64,000 nucleotides of DNA, from assembly GCA_032988165.1 (NCBI GenBank), contig JANTQF010000132.1, forward strand, positions 1-64,000, given 5' to 3'. The stretch is from Emmonsiellopsis sp. PD_33. Taxonomy: Eukaryota > Ascomycota > Eurotiomycetes > Onygenales > Ajellomycetaceae. Below the pieces are notes generated by a model, which did not search any database, was not told the origin of the DNA, and saw only the letters and a program-made list of their open reading frames with translations. Positions 1 through 12,849 of this stretch are shown piece by piece (the first letter of the stretch is position 1; every line of letters begins with the position of its first letter). The position numbers were made by a program, and so were the translations under genes.

Positions 1-97
1 ATCTCTCTCTTTAATTATAGAAACATGGGAAAATTCCCGTAAAATGCACTGTCACATGACCTCACATGATGTCACGTGCACCCCACCAAAAATCTCA

Positions 98-181
98 GGG
101 AGAGTTGGGGGTGGGGGGTTGTAGGGGTGGGAGGGGTGAGAGGGGTGGTAGGGGTGGTAGGGGGTGGTAGGGGTGGGGCGG
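98..181 (+). repeat. G-rich degenerate minisatellite
   Basis: Runs of three to six G separated by T, TA or TGA repeat for about 80 bases (units such as GGGGTGGTA). The opposite strand is correspondingly C-rich. Four or more closely spaced G-runs make a G-quadruplex possible. No coding sense is apparent. It lies in the 3' flank of the minus-strand gene at 1622-6067, about 1.4 kb past its stop. Confidence 0.8.
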
Positions 182-344
182 CGCAAGCCGAAAGCGAGCG
201 AAGCGAGTGCATGAGGCTTGTTTAAGATTGTTAATTCAAGACTTTAAACTACTCATATGGGGGGTTATATTTCTTTTATGCATGGCAAGCAAGAAAGGAA
301 AAAAAATGAAAATGAAACTGAAACTGAAAATCCGTCGCATGCAC

Positions 345-380
<36 letters not shown>
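345..380. repeat. (TGAT)n tetranucleotide microsatellite
   Basis: Nine perfect TGAT units run in tandem. It is a simple-sequence tract in non-coding DNA. Short open frames across it are only the translation of the repeat. Confidence 0.9.
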
Positions 381-415
381 ATTAACAAGCTGACATTTCT
401 CTGTACTTTCACAGA

Positions 416-438
416 GAAAAGAAAAGAAAAGAAAAGAA
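416..438. repeat. (GAAAA)n microsatellite
   Basis: Four to five GAAAA units form a purine tract. A further imperfect ATCC tract lies at about 500-528. These show the 5' end of the window to be non-coding simple-sequence DNA. Confidence 0.8.
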
Positions 439-499
439 CAAGAGAAATACAGAAAAAAACATGTGCATAAGATTTCCACCCCTATTCCATTCCATTATC

Positions 500-528
500 G
501 ATCCATCCATCCATCCATTGATCCATCC
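500..528. repeat. (ATCC)n microsatellite
   Basis: Five or six ATCC/CATC units, interrupted once by a TTG. Non-coding simple repeat. Confidence 0.75.
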
Positions 529-1621
529 TGTAACTCCTTTTTTTTGGTGATTTTGCTTGTTATCCATTTAAAGCACCCATGGTAATTAAATACATGTAGT
601 TACCCAACCGTCACTGGTTGGGAAGAACGAAAGAAAGAAAAAAAAAAAAATAAAAAAAGGCAAGGGGAGCTAGCGAGTTTCTGAGGAAAAGAAGGGTTTC
701 AAAGGTTTGTAGGGGGAATTATGTGCTAGAGTGATAGTGCAAGTAGGGAAGGAAGTGCGAGCGTGTAGCTTTACAGAAAACGAGAAGAAAGAAAAGAAGA
801 GTGCTTGAAATCATCCACGGTGGGATTAATGGGAAAGAGGGGAAATTCGAGAAGGGAAGAAAAAAATTGAGTGAGGTGAAGAGTGAAGAGGAAAAGGACG
901 AAATTTGGACGTCTTAAAAAGAAAAAAAGGAAATAGAACCGGAATTCTCATATCCGCCTGGTTTTCTATGTGTCCTGTTCATCCGTCCGCGCCTGTTTCT
1001 GTGTATCGTGAGGGGGGAGCAAAGGGGAAAGGTAAAGGGAACCGAGAATAGAAACGTGGTGCAAAGAAAGAAGAATTAGAACTCCTGCGATACTGTGCGT
1101 TGCTTGCTTAAAAAAGGGGCGGGTAGAAAGAAATGGAATCCAGAGAACCAAAGGGGAAGATGATAGAGTGAACCATTCTCAAACAAACAAAGCATGGGGA
1201 ATATTGACATGAATGTACAGTCCACCGCATATTAAAGCTCCCATTTTAAATGAAAGTAGCTGCCGGTTCTTTCGTCAGGCGTGTGGAATCAGAAGAAAGG
1301 AAAATGAAGAAAGGAAGAAGTGAAGTGAAGCGGTGACAGGGGATAGCTGGAAAGGTAGCAGAGAGAAAAGTTGCGCGATGATGGATTGAAAACTGAAATT
1401 ATCCGTGCTGGAAGAAGATAAGCATCAATGTGATTTTTGTGCCTTCGTTCAAAGTGTTCGTAGTCGCGGGCTTGGATGAGGGAAAGGTAGGCTTTGGCCC
1501 CTGCTGAGTGTAAATTAGTCGACAGTTTTCGATATCAATTCGAACGCGGACGCGCCCACTAACATCAAAGGAATGTTGCTGTGCACAACCAGAACACGAC
1601 TTACCTTTTCCATATTTCTAT
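529..1621. other. intergenic, no gene supported
   Basis: About 1.1 kb of purine-rich sequence with many GAAAG and GGAAA stretches downstream of the minus-strand gene ending at 1622. Small frames occur on both strands but none has recognisable motifs or splice context. It probably contains the 3' UTR and terminator of that gene. I could not pick a polyadenylation site with confidence. Confidence 0.5.
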
Positions 1622-4600
1622 TCAGCGGGTTGCTAGAATCGAGGTTGCAGTAACAAGCGCCGTAACCGCTAGAAACACGACCAGGAATGCGAACATCTTT
1701 CTTGCAAAGCGTATTTCCTTGTAGTGGAATTCCTCCACCTCCCCCTTTGACCGCCACTTAATCAGCGGCCTGGACCTACTCCCCCATAGCGCAATATAAC
1801 CCAGCACAAACCAGCCCAACGGAACCATAATCATAGAGCCAATAACGAGCTCTCGACCCACCCGTCTCTGTTGGATGAAGTTTGACGTGTTGTGTTCTCG
1901 AATTCGTTCATATGTGTCTCTTGTCGAGATTAAGCGCGGCGGGGAAGAGAAGGCATAGCGTCCGTCAGTCGAGCTGTACCATTCTCCAACTGATGACTCT
2001 TCATCGATGCCTGCAGCGGATCTCGGGGTTGCGAGGACATAGGGGCATGGGGGTCTGGTGCCTCGGATGGATGGTGGGAGTCGTTGAAGGGGGACTTCAC
2101 TGGTTCTGCGGATTATGTTGCTGGTGGATGCATTGCAGTCTGCCGGGATCAGGTTATCTAGTTGGCGCAGACGTTCGCGGACTAGGTCATCGCGGGATGG
2201 TACTTTCTTGCGCTTCTTGGCACTGTCCTGGTCGTTGGAGGTGAGCGGCCAGCGGGGAGCTGAAGGGGAGGCGATATGGGTATGCTGCTGTTGGCTTTTC
2301 GCGGCGCTCTCCTGGGACTGTGCGCGATGAATGAAACGAGGGGGACTTGGGATTGTCGCAGGATCAGGAATGAGCCGGTCAGTAGAGGAGAAAGTAGACG
2401 GAGCGTAGGCTCTCTCAGGCATGGTTAGGACGACCCCCTCCTGGAAGTGAGATTTGGGCGAGCAATCGCGTAGAGGAGCACCAGCGTGTGGGTTCAAAGG
2501 CAGGGAATGGTGACTGTTGTTCTCATTAGCTGCTGGTGTTGCTGCTGCTAGATTCTCTGCTGCAAATGTGCTCATTCTGGGGTATTTATAGGAAAAGGGC
2601 CTTTTGGGTTGCTCATGTCTCTTTCCGGTTTGTGGGTGACGGCTGGTGGATGTTGTGTTGTTAAAGGAGAAAAAGGGATGGGGCTGTGACTGAGACTGGG
2701 AATAGGAGTCTCCAGAGAAAACGGCCATCTCTTGGGCAGACGAGACGGTGTACCAGTCAGAGGAAGGGGGTGGGCCAAATGATTCCGCCATGGCGGTCTT
2801 CTTATGCTGCTCGGGGCGAAGAAGAGCGCCAGACATCATAGGGGGCTGCTGGCGGTGTGAGGCATCAAGAGAAGTTGACTTACTGCTGCGGGTTGTAGAG
2901 ACAGGGCCAGCTCTGGGTGGTTGGTAAAGACTTGGCTTTTGCAGGCGGCCTTTTCCCTTTCTGTCGCCAAGCACTGGGGGAGGGTGCTGGAAGGGATGGG
3001 GATGCGGTTTGTCCAGCGGCGTGGGGTGTTGATAGCGGGATGCTGAGGGAACAAGAGATGTAGGCCGCACATCAGTGGACACAGCCAGGGCGGGAACTGG
3101 CATTATGGAGGAATCTAAGCGGGGAAAGGATTCACCTGGATACTGGTAGTTGGGAAGAAGAATGGAGCTGCCTGTGTCAGGATTATGATGCAGCTTATGT
3201 GTGTGGGCAAGCCCCTGGTGGGCTGGATGCAGCGGCACTGGGTTACTAGAAGGCCCTGGGAAGCGATGTCTTCTGCTAGGAGCTCTTAAAGATGTCCATG
3301 GCTGTGCTTCAGCAGTAGCCAAGCTCCCATAGCTAGAGTAATCTGCCAGGCTGCTTCCTGTGTCCATGCGGGTCATATCACGTCCCATTTCACGTCCCAT
3401 TTCGCTTCTAAACTGCTGACTTTCTACTACAGTCTCCCAGTCGTGGACGTCGTCCTGGCCGTAACCTCTATTACCTTGTCTTTCAGCATTGTTCTCATTG
3501 TTTCTGTATGCACCGCTTATGGAGGATGGAAACTTGTGGTCCTTTGTAAGGGGTGACATGGCAAAGCTTTGAGATTTCCCCCTGCCATCCTTTGATCGGG
3601 ACGACAAAGTAGACGGCATCCTGAACCGGGATCTCAGCGTTGAAAATGTCCCAAACCGGCTCAACTGCTGGCTCGATGTCGTTTGACTGCTGCCAGGGCC
3701 TGGGTCCTCCATTTCACTATCCAAAGATATTGGATCAGAGCCCCCGAAAAATGGATCAGATTGGAGGCCGCCCGCATCACCGGTATTGGCGCGAACTGAG
3801 CCAGGGATATGCCCCGGTGGAGTATGGGGGAAGGTACGAAACGATGGTTTTTGGATGCTCATGATGCGAGGGTGGGTTTGACTGGGGCGAGGATTGGGAT
3901 AGCCTGAGGACCCCGGGCCATCTGGCTCAATGTTCTGCGGGAATTGAGAGGGGACGGGCCGCGAAAAGTTGGGGCTGGAGGTCGAATTCGATTGGAAGCG
4001 CTGCTGGCTGTTGTCGTTGTCATCACAATTGAATTCAGTTGACAGACGGGGGTCAACGAAATATGGACCAGTAGCAGTCTGGATCGCGGTATCGGGTGAC
4101 TGTTCATAAGTTTCCGTAGGGAGATGTATTGTTGAATACACAGAAGATCGAGGGCGGGGTTCTGCAATAATAGGTATGTCCCCGCATGTGTTTGGTTCAG
4201 CAAAACTTGCGGCTGATGCAGATTGTTCCGCAGCAAGTGCCTCCACATCTGCGGACATGCGTTCTAGAGGGCTAGAAACGCTGAGGCGATAGCCTGCATT
4301 CCGCTTTGTACTGCTAGAGCTATATCGCTTTTTCGTCTCTCTGCTGGTTCTATTCCGCTTTTCAACTCGACTGGGGGTGCTGTATAGATTGGCACGACAA
4401 CGATGCAGGAAGTTGGTCGTAATGGAAGAAGTGCTAAGAGAACGTTTCTTTACAGGAGCACGTGGATTTTGATCCGGCGGTCGAGGCTTGACGAGTTTTG
4501 AGGGAGTCCTGCGCGTGGACCCATGATCGGGTTGGCTGTCGTTTCTTCTGGAAAAATATTTCGACCATTGGTCAATCGAAGTATTTTCCAGGAAGAGATT

Positions 4601-6067
4601 CGGTAGTGTGTTTTCTGGGCCCGCCGTGAAATCCTCTCGCCCTCCCGTGGGTGAACTAGGCCCTGGGATGGATGGAGTATCGGAATCCAGCCCAAAATTT
4701 TTGTCATCTACCAAAGTCAGATAACTCACAGCTTTGCAGAAGTGGAAGATATCGAGGTGAAATCCTCACCGGAATGAGACGGAAGAAGGTTAGGGGGACC
4801 AGAAGGCGTCTGCAAGTTGGAATCTGGAACATCGATACCCGCGGACAGTTGCAGGTTCAGATCCGGATCATCTGGCTGATCCATATATGGAAACAGCGGG
4901 AAGAGTCTGCTTCTCTGGTGTGCTATGCGAGAAGTAATGGAGGAGTGAGCAGTCGGGAGATCCTCGAATAACGCCCGAGGAGGAGTTGGTCGACACTCTT
5001 CACTCGATGCCCTAGATCGACTTACATACTCCACTGGAGTTTGATCTCGTTGAGGAGTTCGATCCGCTGAAGGAGATCCAGGAGAAGTCATGGTTTCCAG
5101 GAGAAGAGTTGCAAGCTCGGTTTCCAAGGTGTCAAGGGGATCTGGGTCCACCTCCTCATGGGACGAAACCGACAAACAAGGAGATTTTGGAGGGTTAAGT
5201 ATCTCAAATGAAACACCTCGATGGCGAAGCCTTGTTTTTGACTGATTTGATCCTAGAAAAAGAGTAGTATCCGGGGAGGACTTGCTATGAGAGACAAGTT
5301 TGGCTGGTATTTGCTTCAGACAGTTCCTGAACGCGTTCTGACGCGTCACATTAGCCAAAATACTCAGCTCAACAGGGAGTGATAATGGTTGATTCAAGGT
5401 ATGGGTGGTTTATTCTTGAAGAATGACAGAAAACACTTACAAGTCTCTTGATCCCAGAACTTCTCTCTGTCGTGGCCCGAGAATCGGCAGGTGTTGGTGT
5501 GTGTGGTGAGGGAGGTTGGGGTTGGTGAGATGAAGTGTTCTCAGGCACAGTGAATGACTGGGTTGTGCTTGGCAACAGACCCCCCTCTGCCAAACAATGA
5601 CAAAAAGGGTCTTCAAGAAGGTTTTCCTCTCTTTGTACAGGGCTTGGGTCTTTGAAAGACTGCAATGACACAACAGAGCTTGAGAAAGGAGATATCGGAG
5701 ATCTTGGCTGGGGGGTTTGAGGTGGTGATGGCGGAATTCGAGGAGACCGAACAATGTTGAGGTTTAAAGCTCCAGGTTTTCTCTTCAGCGTCCGTATAGG
5801 ATAGGGATTGACAGACCCATCAAGCTGTGGACGAGAAAGATTTTTACGATACTCATGTAGGGAAACCACAGAAGAGCTCTTCCCAGGCTCGATAGCGCGT
5901 AGAGAAACTAGGACAGTCGGTGCTGGGCTTAGGGGAGGGGATACGGGCTGCGAAACAGGAGTGGTATTGAACCGAGAGAGCGGGATAGGTGAAAAGAGAG
6001 GAGAAGGCATAGGGCAGCCTGGGGGTGGTGATGTGAAGGGCTGATGGATATGGACAACGCCAGCCAT
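1622..6067 (-). CDS. serine/proline-rich protein with two C-terminal membrane helices (3 exons)
   Basis: I do not recognise a named family. The model has three exons: 6067-5441, 5337-4770 and 4707-1622, giving 1,426 residues. Intron 1 (103 nt) starts GTAAGT and ends CAG after a CTAAT-like branch. Intron 2 (62 nt) starts GTGAGG and ends TAG with CTGAC eight bases upstream. Both splices keep frame. Most of the protein is low-complexity, rich in Ser, Pro, Gln and Arg, and probably disordered, with a short basic KKRKK patch. The last 75 residues hold two hydrophobic helices (about 1352-1373 and 1403-1422) around a basic loop, suggesting a membrane anchor. The start is uncertain. An in-frame ATG also occurs at 6130, but it lies in a tRNA-like hairpin, so I prefer 6067, which has a better context. 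Its promoter should lie at 6068-7770, next to the transposon block. Confidence 0.72.
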
Positions 6068-6099
6068 GTCACTCGCTCCGCTGGGTAATATTTGATCTT

Positions 6100-6156
6100 C
6101 CCGTCCGCCGTGGTATAATGGGCACCCCATCACGGCACACTTAACCACTAAACCAG
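6100..6156. other. hairpin with two convergent tRNA A-box-like motifs
   Basis: The plus strand has TGGTATAATGG at about 6109-6119. The minus strand has TGGTTTAGTGG at about 6154-6144. Both fit the pol III A-box consensus TRGYNNARNGG. Between them GCCGTG and CACGGC form a 6-bp stem. I could not fold a complete tRNA cloverleaf on either strand, and no good B box is seen. It may be a degenerate tRNA-derived sequence just upstream of the start of the gene ending at 1622. Confidence 0.35.
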
Positions 6157-7769
6157 ATGAAAGAGTAGCTTGCACGCCGAGCTCCCTTTAGGGAAAAGCA
6201 ACTGGGCTTAAATCTGCCCCCGCTGTGTCCTGAGGAGCACAGCCAGACCAGTGAGTCGAAATAACCAAAGCTCAATCACTAATGAAGAGCTACAAAGATG
6301 GACCTTCACTCCTATGCTTGACGTTAGCATTTTTATATTTCAAGTCTCCATCCATGCCTTCAGTGATGTCAAGCCAAAGGGCCCGACCAGGCAGGGAGTA
6401 GGATATCAGGGGAATACAGACCTGGTATGTGTTTTTACCTAGCAGTTCATTCCCTGGCTCCTCCACGTTCTAGTCTAATAATAAAATGCTAGGGACTCGG
6501 GAGAATGGACCAATATCCGGGGTATATAAGAAAGAAACAAAGTTCCCAGCGAGGCAAGCTGGACGAAAACAAAAAGAGACCAAAAAATTTATATGGCGGT
6601 CAATGCAGGTAAAAACGATGATGCGTAGCAAAAGCCAGCTGCTGCTATGCTCCAACTCTTTTTCTATTGCATGTGGAACCTGCAGCAATAAATAAAAGAT
6701 CCGGACTGACCCTGAGATACAGTGGTTTGGAAGGAGAAATGCAAAGTAATGCCCCCTCTCACATGAAAAAAAAGACGATTAAAATAATCGAAATAAGAAA
6801 ATAAAACATTGAAAGGCTCTTCGAGGGATAGCCAATACGATACCAGCAATCGAGGAGCTATATACCTACATCTGCCCGGACACCCCCCCACATTCCCTGA
6901 CGCGCTGGGCACACCGACACCGCCTTCCCAGAGATCACATTATGCTGGCAATGGTGGGATGCGTGTGTGTGCGACCTTGGCCAGGTGCCAGGCAATGACT
7001 TGCCGGGTACACATCCGCCGTGTGGATGGGCGCACCAGGTGGATGACAGGATTGTGCTGCTTTCGCCTCACAACAAAACAAACTGGAGTCAAAGGTGAGG
7101 GCTGGGAGAAGGTGTGGCAGGCCGCCGGCCAATGGGGTGTGCGAACGCGACATTGGCGACACTGGACAACCCAGCCCCAGTCCGCAAGGCCAACCTCGTC
7201 TAAACCAGTCGCAGCGCAGAAGTCGAGGTTGCTCACCAAATGATCGAAATGCCGGCTGAGGAATGGCTTTTCTGAGGGCCAGACGTGGCGCGATTCTCTG
7301 ATATCATCGTGGAATGTTTAGGTCCAATAGAGCCCGTTTCTGCAAGGAACCCGCCGGCTGGTGATCTTGAACGCTACCTTGCGCCGATTCGGGATGTGGA
7401 TGGACGAGAGCAAGGAACTGGCCAGTACATCTTTGAAGCTGGCTGGACTGCCCTTAATGCGGCTCTTCCTCGCTGTGCTGGAACCGTTGGAGAGTATCGC
7501 GATGTACACGCTCCCAGAGGCTAGTATTTTGGGCAAGGGAAGGAGTATCAATCACAACGGTTATTTTTCATGCAAGTCTTGTATTCGTTCGCCAGACACA
7601 GGGCCCCAATCACCCATCGTCAGCAGACATCCCAAACCCCAGACTTGTGTGTAAAATGAAACCCTTGATGCTGTTACACGGAACATCTCCTCGCTCCAGC
7701 TTTGTCATTTTCACAATCGCATTGGATCTGGGCTGGAAGAACAACTTGAAGCCAAGTTGATAGGTCATA
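6157..7769. other. intergenic/promoter region, no gene supported
   Basis: CpG-containing, gene-like base composition, but I cannot support a gene. A TATA-like GGTATATAAG lies near 6519 and a CCAAT near 7118. Plus-strand frames at 6809-7243 and around 7361-7654 are the longest open stretches. They lack recognisable motifs, and overlapping frames are open on the opposite strand. The region probably holds the promoter of the minus-strand gene starting at 6067. It ends sharply at the pogo-like transposon (TA at 7770). Confidence 0.5.
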
Positions 7770-7771
7770 TA

Positions 7772-7880
7772 ACCAGGCCCTAAAGCTTACATCAGCTACA
7801 CTTTTCCTCCATCTTTGGATGGACCCTTGCATATGAGGGTTCACCACCTCAACAAAAACTACCATCTCAACATGAAAAAT
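7772..7880 (+). repeat. left terminal inverted repeat of the pogo-like element
   Basis: This stretch is the reverse complement of 34405-34512, with roughly four of five bases identical by eye and differences mostly transitions. The outer end reads ACCAGGCCC next to the target TA. The repeat is unusually long for a Fot1-like element. Confidence 0.8.
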
Positions 7881-7930
7881 TTTTACATTTTTATTATTCC
7901 ACCTTTGAAATTTAATAACCACCTAACACA

Positions 7931-8267
7931 ATGGCTTCCTTCTATATTTTAATAGAGAATTGAATCTCTGAAGCTCTATCTACAATTACTGATGAGAAAA
8001 AACTAAATATAAGGGCTTTAGCCATAGAATATAAGATCCCCTACTTGTGTCTGTACAACTAATATTATGGTTATACTACCCAGATGAATTGACCTTCAGT
8101 GAACTAATTACTATCTTTTGGCCAGGAAGAATCACTATATCTATATATAACAGACCTAGATAAAATAGGTTTACCTTTTAATCACTTGATGATTGGTGGT
8201 GCAGTGCATTTTATTCTTATGAAAAGCTATAATAATTCAATTAAATCTTTCCTAGAGATCAGAAAGT
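7931..8267 (+). pseudogene. pogo/Fot1-like transposase, N-terminal fragment
   Basis: An ATG at 7931 opens a frame that reads for 112 codons, with stop codons only where Gln, Arg or Trp codons could have mutated. The sequence has the helix-turn-helix style of pogo-like N-termini (basic, with IRALAIEYKIP and SFGQEES). It breaks in mid-codon at the Gypsy-1 insertion. The missing two bases of that codon are found after the target duplication at 32493, so the gene continues there in the same frame. It is dead. Confidence 0.8.
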
Positions 8268-8428
8268 TGTTACACATGCATGCTCTATATCATGAAATAT
8301 TTATAATACTTAGTCACCTACATAGCTTAGTCAGGCCCTATAGTATAAATAGCTATAGATAGTTTAGAAATGTAGAGGAATCAACCTTATTTTACATAAT
8401 ATTTTCATCTCAAGTTTTCTTAATCACA
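8268..8428 (+). repeat. Gypsy-1 5' LTR
   Basis: 161 bp, starting TGTTACACATGC and ending TAATCACA. Its partner at 32327-32487 has the same length and differs mainly by C/T and G/A changes. It is preceded by the target duplication AAAGT. Confidence 0.85.
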
Positions 8429-9949
8429 ATTAGTAGTATGTCTTTACAAAAGATGTAAGATTCTCTATAAGTTCCCTAATCTTTATAATAAGTTGTTATT
8501 ATATCTTCTTACTCTCATTATTTCTACCTTTTCTTTAATAGGTTTTCATTTCTTCTCTATCTCTCTTTTACATACCTTATTTACTTTATAGATATCTCTT
8601 TAAAAGCTACATCTACTCAGGCCTCATTCTTCTTATGAATAACTTTATACCTAGCATCTAAATAGCTTCATCCTCATTATAGATAATTCTAATTGAATTG
8701 CATTCTTATTATTCTCTATACATTCTATTCTATTTGATCTCCTGGTGAATCTGTGAATATCTACTTCAAACTACTGAGCTCAGCAAGTAAAGTCTAAGCC
8801 ACCCACAGAACTTCTATAGGAATTATTCTATTATAATTATTCTACTTACTTACTTTTATTCACTATGTTATCTCTGATATCAAGAGACTAGTATGTGAGT
8901 TTATTGTGCTACATTTAGACTACCTTTTGCCTATAAAGTGTACTTAAGGCTTTCCCATACAAATTTCCTCATACATTTCTCAGAAATTGCCTATTTTTCT
9001 ACCCCCCCTGAAAAGTATTTTTCTCTTTCTATTTTTTCATATTTTTTCAAGATTTTCTATAGTTTTTTCTCTAAAAGGGTATAATATATATATATATATC
9101 ATATTAGCATGTATCTTCTAGTTACTTTTATTCTAAAAGAGCATAATATCTTTCTTACTTTCCATACTTTTCTATAGACTCTTCCCCTTAAAAGATTTAT
9201 TTTATCTGATAATAGTTATTAATATCAGCAGCTCTCATATCTAAAGAATCACAGAATGATTTTTCACATCTGAATAATAAAACTTACTTATTAGATTATT
9301 AAGTATTTCAACTTTAACTTCTCTTATTATAACTTTTTACAGGACACTATAATTATAAGAGCAACCTTTATAACTAAGTAAACTACCTACCTAAACTCCC
9401 CATCTAAGTCCAGGCAGGCATCTATAAAATCACAAGAGCATACACACTTACAAGCTAATTCACACAGAAGTTCTGAGGATACTCAGATAGTCTCACTAAT
9501 ATTATTAAACTAACTCATTAATTACTCATTATTTAATCAAGTAATTTTTGAATTTTATAATCATATAGATTACTTCAATCAGAGTCATATATTTACCCAC
9601 TGAGAAGAGATATTCTTTGAGACTTTACTAATAAGATAGATATATCTCCCACTAGACTCAAAGCTATACTTAAAGAGTAATATTCTATCCTATTTAGCTT
9701 AATTACTCTTGCAGATTAACCTAGTGTCAAGCAGCACATTATTTTACAGAACATCACAGCTAATACCTATAAAGTCTCTAGAGATTCTAAATATAACTTT
9801 AATTAATAAAGAGTAATCATTGCAGCTGCCATTTATTAAACAGCCAAATAATATGTCAAATATGAATAGTATTCTAGTCACTATAGGCACTAGTAAATCC
9901 ACTGATAATACAGGCTTCACCCTGCACTAAATGTAAACTCTACAGGAAT

Positions 9950-12548
9950 TACTCTCTCACATCAGAATTATAGCTACTCAGCCAGTATCAGCCCAGCTAG
10001 TACAGCCTCTACCTGCACTACTAATATTAACTACTTCATGAAAATCTCAGGATATTAGTTTCTTCTACCTCAATGCACCAACATCATGGGGCTATGATAA
10101 TATTATTAATAAAGAGGATAAAATCTATTATAGGGACATATATATATTCACTAATCAACTCAAGATTGCAGTACTGATCAGAGATGTAGCAAGAATCTGG
10201 TAGAACTTGAATTTATACCTCAAAGGAGAAGTAGAGTTATAATGGAATTAAGAACTAAATAACATTATTTATATAGAACTTATTATAACTAATAATAGAG
10301 TAAATAAATAGATCAAAATTCTCTAACAGTAATTCTACATTAAGGGTAATCAAGCATTATAAAAGCTTAATAAGATAAAGTACTCTCTCTAGAATCTCTA
10401 TAATAGACACAGTTTAACCTCTTACATTCTTGATGTCTCTGTAGCCATGAAACACTACAGCTAAGAAGAAATTAAGTATGCTCAAGTCTTATATGTATGG
10501 AATAATCTAGATGTCACCTTATAAGCTACTATTAATGAGCTAAAAGAGAATATAATTATTAAGGAATTTATAGAAATTATTTACTGTAAGTAGACCAACT
10601 AGATAGATCAGTTCACAAGTAATAATTAATATATAAATAGTATGTATAATTAGTGTAGATCCTATCATAATAACTTTACTCCTTAGAGTAATTATTATAA
10701 TCATAGTAGAGGATTATATCTCTATCAGTTTGAATGACCTACTTATCAGTATCAGTCTAGATACTAAATTCAGAATTATACTAATAGGCAGTATCATAGT
10801 AACTACAGTAGGAATGACAATTAATATAACTACACTAGCCACTATAATTAGTATAATAGAAATTATCAAGGTAAAGCTTAATAAGATCATTCTGAACTGC
10901 TAGCCCTGAAATAGTAACTTTAGCTCTCAGTATCTACTAATAAGAATGTAACTTAGCCTGACTAGTAGCTATAAAATTAGCAGCCATGCAAACAAGTAAC
11001 ATTCCACACTAACCTTAAGGAGTTAGAGGAGTTCACAGAAGATTTATATAGTTAGAAAGCTAAGTTTGATTCTTACTATAATGATGCAGAAATGCTTATA
11101 GATAATTTATAAAAATAATCATATAATAATAGTATATATAATTTAAAGATAGATATATTTCATGTAGATCTCACAACAGCCATCTATTATAAATATAATA
11201 AAGTATTTAATTCACATAATAATCTATATAAGCATCTAAAGACTTGCATAGTAACTCTATAGGCCTTCTATATGAGCTCTGACTTTACATCACAAGTAAT
11301 AGTATTCTAATAACTAGCTAATTTAGATATATCATATAGATATGTATTCTACAACTAGAAGTATACTATTATTATGATGTTCTACTAAGATAGCTTCAAG
11401 CTATTACTAATATATGTAAACTCAGGCTGCATAATAACTCTCATGAGTAAGAAGTTTCTAAAGTAATAATACAACAAGATATCACACCTATCATGCCTAT
11501 GAATATCAGTTAGAGGCATTAGAGACTCTACAGAATCCTCTGAAATGATTATAATCCTACTTACATTATTAGTAATTCTACTAGATGAGGAATATATGTT
11601 AGTACTTGCCTAGATCTTAGTAGAAGCACATATTATTAATAACCTTCACATTAATTTATTACTTGATATAGATAATATGGCATTAGAGGGCATCACTATA
11701 AACCTAGACAAGAGAATACTGTGAGTAAAGTCATATGAGGATGTAGAAGTCAAAATTTCAGTGACATTAAAAAAAGACTATTAAACTATTAGATTAGTAT
11801 ATTTAGATGCTAAGGTTATTATTTCACTTAGATTAAAGGCAAAAATTCCCCTTAGATGTTGCCTTAGCAAAGAGGAACAACTATCAATAAATAGAGACTA
11901 TATTTTTAACCCAGTTATGTCATTACTCTAGATATATATGTAAATTATGGACTATAATCTCCCATTCACCTATATCATAAATAATATAGATAGATAAATT
12001 ATAATCCCACAGAAATCCTACATCAGCACCCTCAGAGAATATAATGCTATAGGTATATATTTGGTTGATCTCATAGTAGAATTATTAGCTCTTAGCCTGC
12101 CTAAGAAATAGCTCTAATATAAGCTAAATAACAATCTAGATATATTAGGGTCACTAAAGGAATCTCTACATGCTATTAACATTAACCCCATTAGGGCAGA
12201 AGTAAAACTACTTAATGATATTATAATTTATAGTGATGAGGAGACTGTAAAATACTTCATATAGATTTATAATAAATTTCTTGAAATCTAAGAAGATCAC
12301 AGTAATATTATAGATCTATTAGAAGATAAATGAATATAGATTCCTCTCTTATCTCTAGAGGATTATAAGCTTCAGATTCAAGTAAAGGTATACTTTCTAG
12401 ACCAGAAAGATTATGAGGTTATAAATGAACTTTTTAATAAATTATATGTCTAAAAGTACATAAAATAGGCAACAAATCACATCCCCTCTAGATACTCAGT
12501 ATTTATAGTTTAGAAAGAAGTAAATAGTGTACAGAAAGACTACTCTAT
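9950..12548 (+). pseudogene. Gypsy-1 gag, protease and start of RT (degraded)
   Basis: Gag-like sequence runs from about 9950 to 10900: a helical capsid-like stretch followed by an Asn/Gln/Tyr/Arg-rich tail. A protease-like NSGC motif (Asp-Ser-Gly-Cys with Asp changed to Asn) lies near 11390. The run-up to the RT reaches 12548. Stops are mostly TAG, TAA and TGA in places expected for Gln, Trp or Arg codons. The frame is cut by Gypsy-2 at 12549 and resumes at 20240 in register, once one copy of TCTAT is removed. The order and motifs match a Gypsy family widespread in Pezizomycotina (recalled, not searched). Confidence 0.7.
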
Positions 12549-12849
12549 TATAAGGATCATCTGTAGGGTAGAGTGTAGAGGTTATAAAATGATATGAGAG
12601 AATATAAATGCATAATATGAAGGGTTAATTATATTAAATGTAGAGGTAAGAATATAGCAAAGCTATTTACTGGCCCTATAAAGATAGGGAACTAGTAAAG
12701 ATTATATACATTGAGATCTCAGGCCTGCTTAGGTAAGTCTTATGTAAGTCTCCACCATTGTGATCCCTAAGCCCTCTAAGCTCACTCCTTTGAAGGCTCT
12801 CTAGCCTGACAGCCTTAGATCTTTGCCCTGTAAGCCTGTAGTTCTCACA
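12549..12849 (-). repeat. Gypsy-2 3' LTR
   Basis: 301 bp, a direct copy of 19934-20234. For the minus-strand element this is the downstream LTR. Differences between the copies are mostly G/A and C/T. Confidence 0.85.

Noticed and set aside
276..479. Minus-strand frame over the microsatellites
   Set aside because: It is the translation of TGAT and GAAAA repeats.
6128..6130. In-frame ATG upstream of the chosen start of the serine-rich gene
   Set aside because: It lies within the tRNA-like hairpin. The ATG at 6067 has a better context and directly precedes the Ser/Pro-rich sequence. Kept as an alternative.
6809..7243. A 144-codon plus-strand frame in the left intergenic region
   Set aside because: No motif, no intron structure, and an opposite-strand frame is open over the same bases. 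GC-rich DNA yields such frames by chance.
7285..7654. Possible coding on either strand, including a helical-looking frame from 7361
   Set aside because: It starts only at a GTG, no family resemblance, overlapping frames equally open.
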